64,000 nt of DNA from Bacteroides sp. Marseille-P3684 (GTDB taxonomy: Bacteria; Bacteroidota; Bacteroidia; Bacteroidales; Bacteroidaceae), in assembly GCF_900291465.1 (NCBI RefSeq), contig NZ_LT985808.1, positions 3,172,539 through 3,236,538 on the forward strand. Direction: 5' to 3'. Each line of letters begins with the position of its first letter. Position 1 is the stretch's first letter. A program made the position numbers and the translations under genes. The notes beneath the pieces are model-generated. The model saw only the letters and a program-made list of their open reading frames with translations. It made no database searches and was not told the origin of the DNA. Positions 34,485 through 42,852 of the stretch are shown here, piece after piece.

Positions 34485-37193
34485 ATGCGAATCAGAACAT
34501 TTGCAAGAAGTGTATGTATCTTAGGGATGGGCATCGTGGCTACTGCGCTCCATGCCGAGAACATCAAAGGACAAATTTCAGACAAAACAACCGGTGAACC
34601 ACTCGTCGGAGCACTCGTGAAAGTGGTAGGCTCTACCCAGGGCGGAGTGACCGATATCGACGGACACTATCAGCTCCGACAACTGCCTGCCGGAACGTAT
34701 ACGCTGGAAGTGACGTATGTGGGATACCGCCCCCTGCAGGTACCCGACGTGCGCCTCGACGGCAAGGACCTTTCGCTGGACATACAGCTCGACCCCGACA
34801 CACAAGAGTTGGGGGAGGTCATGGTGACAGCACGGAAGAACCTCGAAGGAGAGAAGGCACTGATGATGGAACGTCAGCAGGCCTCCTTCGCCATCGAGAA
34901 CATGGGCGCCAAGGAGATGAGCCTCAAGGGTGTAGGCAATGTGCAGGAAGGTCTGACCAAAATCACCGGCATATCGGTGGCAGATGCCGGACAGCTGATT
35001 GTCCGCGGACTGGGCGACCGCTACAGCACCACCACCCTCAACGGACTTCCCATCGCCTCGCCCAACCCGGACAACAAGCTTATTCCACTCGACATCTTCC
35101 CGACTGCCACGGTGCAGAACATCACCGTCAGCAAGGTGTATGAAGTCGGCTCGTTCGCCGACTACTCGGGAGCGCATATAGATATAGGTACGAAGGAGAG
35201 TGTGGGACGCGACTTCCTCACGGCAGACTTCAACGTCGGCGGAGCCTTCAACACCCTGGGCAGCGACTTCTACCGGAGTGACCGGCGGGGGACGATGTTC
35301 ACCACCGACAAGCTTGACGACCGCTACTGGGACATGAGCCGGACGGAATTCAACACGGACGTGCTGCGCACAGACCCCTTCGATACTTCCTTTGCCATCG
35401 ACCGTCAGACAGCACTGCCCGACTTCGGCGGCTCACTCTCCGGCTCCAAGGAATGGGACTTTGCTGGCGGGGATGCTCTCAGCCTCATGGCATCACTCGG
35501 CATCAGCCACTCGTCGCAAATACTCGACGGAGCCAACGTGAAGACCATGAACAAACAGGGCGACATCAAGAACAACTTCGACTACGACAGCTTCACCTCC
35601 AGGCTCAATCTCGCAGGACTGCTCAGCCTGGGCTACTCCTTCCGCGAATCGGACAACCTGTCTTACACCTTCCTCTATGCACGGAATGCCGAAGACGAAT
35701 ACCGGAACCGCAGCGGCTTCGACTCTGAAGGCAACGACCTGCTGGGCAGCAACAGTGTCTTCCACGCCTACAGCCTGCTCAACAACCAGCTTGCCGGACA
35801 TCATGACTTTGCCGGACGATGGACACTCGACTGGGCTGCCTCCTACGGCATGACACGCAGCGACGAACCGGACCGCCGCCAGGTGATGTTCCGCCGTGAC
35901 CCCGAAACGAATGAACCGACACGCCTCTTCCTGCTCAATCAACAGGAGACCATGCGTTACTTCGGCGAACTGGAAGAAGACGAGCTGGTGGGCGACGTAC
36001 GAAGCAGCTACCGGTGGAACGACAACGACCTCGTGCGCTTCGGAGCTGCCTGCAAGAACAAGAAACGTGACTTCCGCAGTGCAAACTTCTACTACAACCT
36101 CGACAACCTCGATGCCGACATCACCACCATCTACGATACCGACGGCTACCTGAACTATGCCAACGTACAGAACGGCTCCATCGTGGTCGACCGCAACATG
36201 CAGGCACGCAACTCCTATCAGGCGGCACACGACATCCTTGCCGGATTTGCCGAAATCGAGTTGCACCCGTGGGCGAACTGGATGGTCAACGTCGGTGTGC
36301 GCGTAGAGAACTCGCGCCAGAGTGTGGACTACTACACCGACGGAGGAACGCCGCGCACCGCGGAACTGAACAAAACGGACTTCTTCCCGGCTCTCAACGT
36401 CAAGTATGACCTCACCCCGGAACAAAGCTTCCGCTTCTCCGCCTCACGCACCGTGACACGTCCCGCCTTCGTCGAGATGGCACCCTTCCTCTACCGCCCC
36501 AGCTATGGGAGCACCTCCCTGCGCGGTAACGAGGAAATACAGAACGGATACAACTACAACGTGGACCTCCGTTACGACTTCTTCCCGAAGAGCTCCAACG
36601 ACATGTTCTCCGCCACGCTCTATTTCAAATACCTTCAGGACCCCATCGAACGCATCCAGCAGGCTGAAGGCGGCGATGCCGTCCACTCCTTCCGCAATGC
36701 AGACAACGGCATAGCTGCGGGTATCGAACTGGAGTTCCGCAAAGAGCTGTTCAAGGACTTCCGGGTGGGACTCAACGGCTCCTACATGTACACCAACGTA
36801 AAGCTGCCGGGTAATGACGGCATCTACACCGAGAACCAGCGTTCGTTACAGGGAGCGTCGCCCTATCTGCTCAATGCCGACGTCAGCTACACTCCGCGCT
36901 GGAGTGAAGAGAAACAGCTCAGCCTGGCACTGGTCTACAACATGCAGGGCCCGCGCATCCACACCGTCGGTATCTTCGGACTGGGCGACGTGGAACAGGA
37001 TGCACTCCACACGCTCAACTTCGTAGGCAGCTTCCGCATGAACAACCACTTCACCCTGAAATGGAAAGTCAACGACCTGCTGGGCAGTACCGCCCGCTTC
37101 CGTCAGGATGTCCCCGACACGGGCGAGAAAGTCACCGTAGAGTCCTACAAACCGGGCACCCATGCCGAAATAGGCATCAGCTACACATTATAG
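34485..37193 (+). CDS. TonB-dependent outer-membrane receptor (non-SusC)
   Basis: 902 residues from MRIRTFARSVCILGMG. Signal peptide to about residue 26 (HAEN). A carboxypeptidase-like regulatory domain lies at about 30-108 (KTTGEPLVGALVKVVGSTQG). The plug starts near EVMVTARKN and contains GLGDRYSTTTLNGLPIASPN, the conserved plug apex of this receptor group. The barrel ends EIGISYTL. It lacks an STN domain and a SusD partner; instead a beta-helix lipoprotein gene follows 56 bp later. The ligand is unknown. A CATCTTTG box 30 bp upstream may be its -7 element. Confidence 0.9.
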   Translation: MRIRTFARSVCILGMGIVATALHAENIKGQISDKTTGEPLVGALVKVVGSTQGGVTDIDGHYQLRQLPAGTYTLEVTYVGYRPLQVPDVRLDGKDLSLDIQLDPDTQELGEVMVTARKNLEGEKALMMERQQASFAIENMGAKEMSLKGVGNVQEGLTKITGISVADAGQLIVRGLGDRYSTTTLNGLPIASPNPDNKLIPLDIFPTATVQNITVSKVYEVGSFADYSGAHIDIGTKESVGRDFLTADFNVGGAFNTLGSDFYRSDRRGTMFTTDKLDDRYWDMSRTEFNTDVLRTDPFDTSFAIDRQTALPDFGGSLSGSKEWDFAGGDALSLMASLGISHSSQILDGANVKTMNKQGDIKNNFDYDSFTSRLNLAGLLSLGYSFRESDNLSYTFLYARNAEDEYRNRSGFDSEGNDLLGSNSVFHAYSLLNNQLAGHHDFAGRWTLDWAASYGMTRSDEPDRRQVMFRRDPETNEPTRLFLLNQQETMRYFGELEEDELVGDVRSSYRWNDNDLVRFGAACKNKKRDFRSANFYYNLDNLDADITTIYDTDGYLNYANVQNGSIVVDRNMQARNSYQAAHDILAGFAEIELHPWANWMVNVGVRVENSRQSVDYYTDGGTPRTAELNKTDFFPALNVKYDLTPEQSFRFSASRTVTRPAFVEMAPFLYRPSYGSTSLRGNEEIQNGYNYNVDLRYDFFPKSSNDMFSATLYFKYLQDPIERIQQAEGGDAVHSFRNADNGIAAGIELEFRKELFKDFRVGLNGSYMYTNVKLPGNDGIYTENQRSLQGASPYLLNADVSYTPRWSEEKQLSLALVYNMQGPRIHTVGIFGLGDVEQDALHTLNFVGSFRMNNHFTLKWKVNDLLGSTARFRQDVPDTGEKVTVESYKPGTHAEIGISYTL

Positions 37194-37249
37194 GAGTCCG
37201 CATGGAAATGAACTTAAAAACTTACCAACTTATAAACTAACCAACTACA

Positions 37250-38584
37250 ATGCTTATGAAACTGAATGTTTTTGGAATGAAAGTAAACGTATGGGCCATG
37301 GCAGCCTTGATGAGTATGGGCCTCTGCGCCACTGCATGCAGCGACAGCGATGACGACAGCCAGAACCCCGGCGGAGGCGACACAACCACCGTGGAGATGG
37401 AGAACGGCGCGACACTGACGGGCGGTGTCAAGAACGGACAGACCGTCATCCTCAAAGAAGGCTACTCCTTCAAGCTCTCCGGTGAATACCTGGTAGAGGC
37501 CGGCGGTCTGCTCAAAATCGAACCGGGCGTGACCATCAAGGCTCAGAACGACGACGATACTCCCGACTATATCATGGTCGCCATGGATGGCAAAATCGAT
37601 GCACAGGGCACTGCCGACAGCCCCATCGTGATGACCGTAGAGAACTATCCTGCCGAAGGTGCTTCGCTGGGAGGCAACGGCTGGTGTGGGGTACACATCT
37701 GTGGAAAGGCACATACCAACAAGGGTACCGGCACGAAATCTGAAATCGGCGGCTACCCCTACGGCTCGGGAAGCAGCACGGCAAACGACAACGACAATTC
37801 GGGTACGATGCGCTACGTCCGTCTGGAGTGTGCCGGCTATGCATTCTCTGAAGAAACGGAAGCCAACGGACTGACACTCTACGGTGTGGGCAACGGCACG
37901 ACCATCGACCACATTCAGGTATACCGTGGCGCGGACGACGGTGTGGAGTTCTTCGGAGGCTCCGTCAATGTGAAATACCTCATCGTGACCGACTGTGAGG
38001 ACGACTCGTTCGACTGGACGGAAGGCTGGAACGGAAAGGCGCAGTTCCTCGTTGCCGACCAACGTGGTACAACAGCTGCCAAGGACAACGGCGACTGCCT
38101 GATCGAGGCGGACAACAACGGAGACGACAACGCTGCCACTCCTATCGCCCACCCCATCCTTGCCAACCTGACGCTGATTGGCAACAACAGCACGGAAGGC
38201 ACCCGCGGCATCCGTCTGCGTGAGGGTACTCAGGCTGAAATCTACAATGCCATCGTGACCGGCAAGCCGAACTGTCTGACTGTGGAGACCGAGGGTACCG
38301 AAAGTTCATTGGCAGACGGCACTTCGAAATTACAGTACATCGTGCTGGGACAGAACTTCTCATCGGCTGAAGGCATCTACACGCAGGACATGTTCCTTGC
38401 CGAGGGCAACCACAACAGCGTATCTGCCACCAACATTCCCTCGTTTGCATCCAATGACTTCGTCGGAGCCATCGACGGTGGAGCCACCTTGTCCGACTCC
38501 TTCTTCACCACAGCTGCTTACTGCGGTGCCGTGAGTGCCGACAACAGCGCATGGGACCTGAACAAGGCTTGGATGCGCAAGTAA
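37250..38584 (+). CDS. Beta-helix lipoprotein paired with the TonB receptor
   Basis: 444 residues; the ATG at 37256 (MKLNVFGM) is an equally good start. The lipobox ATAC is followed by SDSDDDS, an acidic signal for surface exposure. The rest is a right-handed parallel beta-helix pattern: regular short strands with Asn/Gly turns (GGLLKIEPGVTIKAQ, ANGLTLYGVGNGTTIDHIQV, GVEFFGGSVNVKYLIVTDCE, EIYNAIVTGKPNCLTVE). This is a common partner type for TonB receptors in Bacteroidetes. Likely role: capture of ligand at the cell surface, inferred from position. Confidence 0.75.
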   Translation: MLMKLNVFGMKVNVWAMAALMSMGLCATACSDSDDDSQNPGGGDTTTVEMENGATLTGGVKNGQTVILKEGYSFKLSGEYLVEAGGLLKIEPGVTIKAQNDDDTPDYIMVAMDGKIDAQGTADSPIVMTVENYPAEGASLGGNGWCGVHICGKAHTNKGTGTKSEIGGYPYGSGSSTANDNDNSGTMRYVRLECAGYAFSEETEANGLTLYGVGNGTTIDHIQVYRGADDGVEFFGGSVNVKYLIVTDCEDDSFDWTEGWNGKAQFLVADQRGTTAAKDNGDCLIEADNNGDDNAATPIAHPILANLTLIGNNSTEGTRGIRLREGTQAEIYNAIVTGKPNCLTVETEGTESSLADGTSKLQYIVLGQNFSSAEGIYTQDMFLAEGNHNSVSATNIPSFASNDFVGAIDGGATLSDSFFTTAAYCGAVSADNSAWDLNKAWMRK

Positions 38585-38681
38585 AAAACGACATTTCTCA
38601 TCATGTTTTATATAGATTGCGTATATCCGGACGTTGGGACGACACACCACCCACTCCGGTAAAATAAGGCTCATGAAAAGG

Positions 38682-38712
38682 CAGAGGCGTGCTCGCGAGG
38701 AGTACGCCTCTG
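38682..38712. terminator. Terminator hairpin
   Basis: CAGAGGCGT / ACGCCTCTG lies between the lipoprotein gene and the convergent sigma gene. No long T-tract is visible. Confidence 0.6.
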
Positions 38713-38740
38713 ATATTTAAGAAGGCAGACAATCCCCCTT

Positions 38741-39304
38741 TCAATAATAAAACAACAAGTAGAACAACGGCAGATAGTCTTTCAAACTGACGCGAAGCAC
38801 CTTCAGGGCTTTACCGATGTGATACTCCACACTCTTGACCGACAGGCCTACCGCTTCGGCAATCTCCTTGTTGCTGCGGTTCTCAAAGCGGCTGAGCATG
38901 AAGATGTGACGAGTCTGTTCGGGGAGGGAGGACAAGGTCTGACGGATGATGTGGGTCACCTCTTTGGAGAAAATCTCGTCGGGGTTGCAGGCTTCGAGGG
39001 TGGACAGACGGATGGACAGCTCCTGCATCCGCCAGGCTTCCAGCTCACTGCACGAACGCAACTCCACCTCCCGGTGCTTCAGATAGTCGAGAGACTTGTG
39101 CTTCAGGATGGTCAGCAACAAGGGGAGGACAGCCTCCTGGGCGACCGGGCTCTCCTTCAGCCTCTCCCACAACTTGATCAACGACTCCGAGGTGATGTCT
39201 TCCGCCACCAAATCGTCGTGCACGTAAGACTTGGTAAAATAGAAAGACCGTTTATACAGACTCGTATAGATTTGACTGAACGAGTCGGCAGTGTATCCGT
39301 TCAT
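38741..39304 (-). CDS. ECF sigma factor, Bacteroidetes subgroup, orphan
   Basis: 187 residues from the ATG at 39304 (MNGYTADSFSQIYTSLYKRS), which has AAGGAGA 9 bp upstream. A longer open frame to 39466 crosses the promoter box TACTTTTG (plus 39333-39340) and is rejected. Region 2 is at about 8-75 (YVHDDLVAEDITSESLIKLW) and region 4 at about 125-180 (LPEQTRHIFMLSRFENRSNK, VGLSVKSVEYHIGKALKVLR). No FecR or SusC gene adjoins it. The nearest outer-membrane genes are the convergent TonB receptor and lipoprotein. Confidence 0.9.
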   Translation of the reverse strand: MNGYTADSFSQIYTSLYKRSFYFTKSYVHDDLVAEDITSESLIKLWERLKESPVAQEAVLPLLLTILKHKSLDYLKHREVELRSCSELEAWRMQELSIRLSTLEACNPDEIFSKEVTHIIRQTLSSLPEQTRHIFMLSRFENRSNKEIAEAVGLSVKSVEYHIGKALKVLRVSLKDYLPLFYLLFYY

Positions 39305-39454
39305 GTGTATTCTCCTTAAAAACTTGACACAGCAAAAGTATATCATTTCCCGAGAAACACCAAAAGGGACAGCTCCCTCTTTCGGAGACGGACGCCGGTG
39401 AGTTTCCACATTCACACTTTTCAGCACACCAAACAAACTTTCTTCCTTACATCG

Positions 39455-39591
39455 TTTGTATTTCATCGAAATATCCTATCTTTGTCAGAAGGAAAAACAA
39501 GTAAAACTGTTTTTGATAGGTGATTATAGTTTTTTAGATTGTGTTTGTGTTGAGGGAGGGATGTCGTGATGACATTCCTCTCTCTCTTTAT
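39455..39591 (+). ncRNA. Candidate intergenic small RNA
   Basis: A near-consensus promoter, TTTG (39455-39458), 18 bp, TATCTTTG (39477-39484), points into a region without a plus-strand gene. About 70 bp later a hairpin (GGAGGGATGTC / GACATTCCTC, 39557-39585) is followed by CTCTCTTT. The predicted transcript is about 100 nt, starting near 39491. The same hairpin can stop the histidine kinase transcript from the other side. The rest of the 39305-39615 gap holds only the sigma promoter. Confidence 0.4.
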
Positions 39592-39615
39592 GCCCGCATG
39601 GATGTTGATTGTTTT

Positions 39616-40899
39616 CTAGGGCTTCTTCTGCTGACGGATGCTGAAGTGATGCATCTCGTCCCGGTATTCATAGTGCACCTCCAGCCCCGACAGTTTGCAG
39701 ATACCGGCGACAATGGACAGTCCCAGTCCGGTCGAGCCTTCCTGCTTGCTCCCCTTGTAGAAACGTTCGAAGATTTTTGTATGGTCAAGCGGATACCGGA
39801 CACCCGTGTTGCTGATGCAGAAGGTGTCCGCCGTCAGGGTGATGACCAGACGGCCGCCGTCGGTGTTGTGGACGAAGGCATTCTTCAGCAGGTTGGTCAC
39901 GAGGGTCACGGCGAGCGTCTCGTTGAGGACAAACGTCAACCTCGCCTCTTCACGGACGCTGACGGCAATGTCACGGTATTCATAGACCTCGCAGTAGTCA
40001 TCCAGGTAGCGGCGCACAATGTGGTTGAAGCAGACGGGACGGACGTCGGCAAACTGCTCGTTCTCGATTTTCGACAGCAACAGGAGCGACTTGTTGAGCT
40101 TCGTGATGTGCTCCAGGGTCTGGTGTGTCTTTGCCAGCTCCTCCAGCTGTCTCTCCGTGATGTCCTCATCCTCCATCAGCATCTCCAGACGGTTGCGGCA
40201 GATGGCAAGCGGCGTCTGCAACTCATGCGAGGCATTGCCGATGAAACGCTTCTGCTGCTCGAACAGCTGTTCGTTGCGGGCGGCATAGAGGTTGGCGGCA
40301 TCATAGAGGGTACGGAACTCGGTGATGGTGTTCCGGTTGGGGAGCGGCTCGTTCTTCTGCCCGACGCGGTAATGCCTGAACCAGTCGAGCAGGCGGTAGA
40401 GCGGCTGCATGCTCCGGTAGAACACATAGATGTTGAGCACGATGATGATGACCAGCAACGTGGCATAGAGCAGGCTCGTCCAAATCAGGATGGAGTGTAT
40501 CACGTCGCGCTTCTCGATGGTGGGCGTCATCACCACCAGCTGAAAATACTCCCCCGCCTCATTCTCGAAGATGGTCCTCAGGATACGTGCCGGCTCGGTC
40601 TCCCGTTTCTCCTCGATGTAGACCATCTCGTCGGCATACTCGATGCTCGGGTGTGTCATGGCATAGTGCCCGTCCACCCGGACGAGGTAGTACTGGTTGT
40701 TCGAGCCATTGTCTTTCGACGGAAGCTGCTCGCCGCTCAAGGCACGGATGATGATGGTCTCCGAGTAATCCTCCAGCGAGTCGTCCACCTCGTCGTTGAT
40801 TTCATCAATCATCGCCACGTAGAAGAGCACCGCCCACACCGACAGTATCAGGGTGACGGCAACAGACAGACGGAGTGTGACGTGCGATATGAGTTTCAT
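39616..40899 (-). CDS. Two-component sensor histidine kinase
   Basis: 427 residues. Two transmembrane helices (about 9-30 and 138-160) flank a periplasmic sensor domain of about 105 residues. The dimerisation domain has the phospho-acceptor H225 in NASHELQTPL. The ATPase domain shows NLLKNAFVHN (N box) and STGLGLSIVAGI (G box). It is the membrane partner of the response regulator whose gene overlaps it by 4 bp upstream. The pair resembles RprX/RprY-type systems of Bacteroides; I do not assign the name. Confidence 0.92.
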   Translation of the reverse strand: MKLISHVTLRLSVAVTLILSVWAVLFYVAMIDEINDEVDDSLEDYSETIIIRALSGEQLPSKDNGSNNQYYLVRVDGHYAMTHPSIEYADEMVYIEEKRETEPARILRTIFENEAGEYFQLVVMTPTIEKRDVIHSILIWTSLLYATLLVIIIVLNIYVFYRSMQPLYRLLDWFRHYRVGQKNEPLPNRNTITEFRTLYDAANLYAARNEQLFEQQKRFIGNASHELQTPLAICRNRLEMLMEDEDITERQLEELAKTHQTLEHITKLNKSLLLLSKIENEQFADVRPVCFNHIVRRYLDDYCEVYEYRDIAVSVREEARLTFVLNETLAVTLVTNLLKNAFVHNTDGGRLVITLTADTFCISNTGVRYPLDHTKIFERFYKGSKQEGSTGLGLSIVAGICKLSGLEVHYEYRDEMHHFSIRQQKKP

Positions 40900-41576
40900 G
40901 CTTCCCGGGTGAATTTATAGCCGAACCCGTAGACAGCCTTGATTTCGGCAGTGGCTCCTGCCGCCTTCAGCTTCTTGCGCAGGTTCTTGATTTGTGCATA
41001 GATGAAGTCATAGTTGTCCACCTGGTCGATGTGGTCTCCCCAGACCGACTCGGCAAGGGTGGACTTGTTGACCAGCCGTTCGGGACGGTTCATGAAGTAG
41101 AGCAGGATGTCATACTCCTTGCGGTTCAGCTCCAGTTCCCTTTCACCGACGAACACCTGGTAGGTGTCAGGTGCCACGGTGATGTTGCCGCAGGTGATGC
41201 GGTTCTCTCCCCCGTGATGGTTCCGGCGGATGACACTCTTGATGCGTGCACTCAGCTCCGCCAGATGGAACGGCTTCGCCAGGTAATCGTCGGCACCCAG
41301 GTCAAGCCCCGTCACCTTGTCCTCGATGGAGTCCTTGGCAGAGATGATGATGACATTCTCCTTCTTCCGCATCTTCTTCAGCTCCTCCAGCACAGCCAGC
41401 CCGTTGCCGTCCGGCAACATGATGTCCAGCAGGACACAGTCATAGTCGTACGTGCCGATTTTCATCATGGCAGTCCGGAAGTCGGGAGCACACTCCACGA
41501 CATATCGTTCTTTCTCCAGCGAACGCTGCATCAGTTCGCGCAAGGAGGCTTCGTCTTCAATGATGAGCAGTTTCAT
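40896..41576 (-). CDS. OmpR/PhoB-type response regulator
   Basis: 226 residues from MKLLIIEDEASLREL; an upstream extension to 41705 is rejected because families start at the receiver domain. The phosphorylation site is D51 (VLLDIMLPDGNG) with K101 in LAKPF. A winged-helix DNA-binding domain follows at about 128-224 (LNRKEYDILLYFMNRPERLV, AVYGFGYKFT). Its stop overlaps the kinase start by ATGA, so both proteins are made together. Target genes are unknown. Confidence 0.94.
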   Translation of the reverse strand: MKLLIIEDEASLRELMQRSLEKERYVVECAPDFRTAMMKIGTYDYDCVLLDIMLPDGNGLAVLEELKKMRKKENVIIISAKDSIEDKVTGLDLGADDYLAKPFHLAELSARIKSVIRRNHHGGENRITCGNITVAPDTYQVFVGERELELNRKEYDILLYFMNRPERLVNKSTLAESVWGDHIDQVDNYDFIYAQIKNLRKKLKAAGATAEIKAVYGFGYKFTREA

Positions 41577-41725
41577 AGATAAATAAGGTATTTCATGTTT
41601 CCCGTTCACAGACAGACGCTCGTCCGCCCGTCGTCGCACTGCAAAGAAAGAATTATATTCTGAAATAAAGTTGAAAAAACAGGAAATATTTGCCACCCGA
41701 AGCATCGTCGGTCTCTTTACCTGCC

Positions 41726-41733
41726 TATCTTTG
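41726..41733 (+). promoter_or_regulatory. -7 box before the 41759 gene
   Basis: TATCTTTG lies 25 bp before the ATG. The -33 region has no clear TTTG. Confidence 0.5.
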
Positions 41734-41758
41734 TTACAGTGTAACCCTTAAAACAGAA

Positions 41759-42307
41759 ATGACAATGATGAAGAAATGGATACTCATGGTAGCCTTTGTG
41801 CTGGGCACGATTCCCGCCCTGGCTCAATCCGTAGTCTATGACCAGACAAGCAGCAACGGCGTACGTACGCTGATTTGTGAAGGTATCAACCTGGGCGTTG
41901 TCGGCGACACCGACGTCAATGTCGGACTTGCCGGCTTCAACTACGACGGCACGGTGCTCTATTCACTGGCAGTGGTCGTGGGTTCAGGCAGCTCGGTGAC
42001 CATCCCTGCCGGCAGCAAGTGCGTGCTCACCCTCGCCAACGGCAAGCAGTATGAGTTGGAAAGCGTATCAGGCGGCACGGCTGTATTGCAGAACATGGAC
42101 GTACAGATGGACCGCGTCTACCAGTCCTACCAACGCTTTGCCTACTACAACATCAAGAAGTCGATGCTGAAAAAGCTGAAGAAAGGCATTGCACGCATCG
42201 AGTTCCAGATGCAGCCGCGCAGCTATGCCGCATCCTTTGATGCCGACTCGCTGGGCGCACTGCTGCTCAACTCACGCGAGGTCATCGACACGACCTTCGG
42301 AAAGTAA
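41759..42307 (+). CDS. Secreted protein of unknown function
   Basis: 182 residues from ATG 41759; ATG codons at 41765 and 41768 are possible. The signal peptide ends at ALAQ. The mature part begins with beta-strands (SVVYDQTSSNGVRTLICEGI), has repeated Gly/Val strands (LYSLAVVVGSGSSVTIPAGS) and ends in a basic helix (KKSMLKKLKKGIARIEFQMQ) and an acidic tail. A beta-sandwich such as an adhesion or binding domain is plausible. I do not recognise the family. It is monocistronic and divergent from the two-component operon, so that system may control it. Confidence 0.6.
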   Translation: MTMMKKWILMVAFVLGTIPALAQSVVYDQTSSNGVRTLICEGINLGVVGDTDVNVGLAGFNYDGTVLYSLAVVVGSGSSVTIPAGSKCVLTLANGKQYELESVSGGTAVLQNMDVQMDRVYQSYQRFAYYNIKKSMLKKLKKGIARIEFQMQPRSYAASFDADSLGALLLNSREVIDTTFGK

Positions 42308-42367
42308 GGAAGGCAAGTGCCGCTGCACACGTCCAAGCCGCAGCGGACCACGTTGCAAAGGAATCAG

Positions 42368-42404
42368 GCAGGAGGAAAATCAGATTGGTTTTCTTCCTGT
42401 TTTT
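42368..42404 (+). terminator. Rho-independent terminator
   Basis: CAGGAGGAAAA / TTTTCTTCCTG is followed by TTTTTG, 60 bp after the 42307 stop codon. The palindrome array starts 134 bp further on. Confidence 0.85.
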
Positions 42405-42537
42405 GTATTTCCCCGCTCCTCCATACCCATCCTCTGCCAGGCGAAACCCCTCTTTGCCGTAGAAGAAACCTCCTTCAGCGGAAGGGAGAAACAGACGGAT
42501 ATTCCTCTCTTCTCGGATTCCTCACCAAAGCAATCCA

Positions 42538-42760
42538 AGTCCCACGCCGTGGGAATGTGAGTTCCACGCCGTGGGAATGCGAGTTCCACGCCGTGGGAAT
42601 GCGAGTTCCACGCCGTGGGAATGCGAGTTCCACGCCGTGGGAATGCGAGTCCCATGCCGTTGGGAATGCGAGTCCCATGCCGTTGGAATGCGAGTCCCAT
42701 GCCGTTGGGAATGCGAGTCCCACGCCGTGGGAACTCTCATCTCCCCCCGTGGGGTATATG
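42538..42760. repeat. 22-bp-period palindrome array, type A (about 10 units)
   Basis: Units begin at 42538, 42560, 42582, 42604, 42626, 42648, 42671, 42693, 42716 and 42739. Spacing is 22 bp, with 23 bp where one G or T is inserted in the right arm. The core is TTCCACGCCGTGGGAA. It uses the same palindrome as the array at 3807. An open frame runs through it into the ABC-F gene only because of base composition. The -7 box of the ABC-F gene is 53 bp past its end. Confidence 0.95.
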
Positions 42761-42813
42761 TACTGCTGTTGAAATTTCTTGCAGCGGATGGCAGTCCGTT
42801 CATGACAAACTGC

Positions 42814-42821
42814 TATCTTTG
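42814..42821 (+). promoter_or_regulatory. -7 box of the ABC-F gene
   Basis: TATCTTTG lies 31 bp before the GTG start at 42853. This placement supports the internal GTG start and shows the upstream array is not translated. Confidence 0.6.
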
Positions 42822-42852
42822 CCCTGCTAATAACTATAGAATCAGCCAAGAA

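Noticed and set aside
42571-42852. N-terminal extension of the ABC-F protein through the palindrome array
   Set aside because: The extension is only translated repeat, lies upstream of a -7 box, and the family N-terminus starts at the GTG at 42853.
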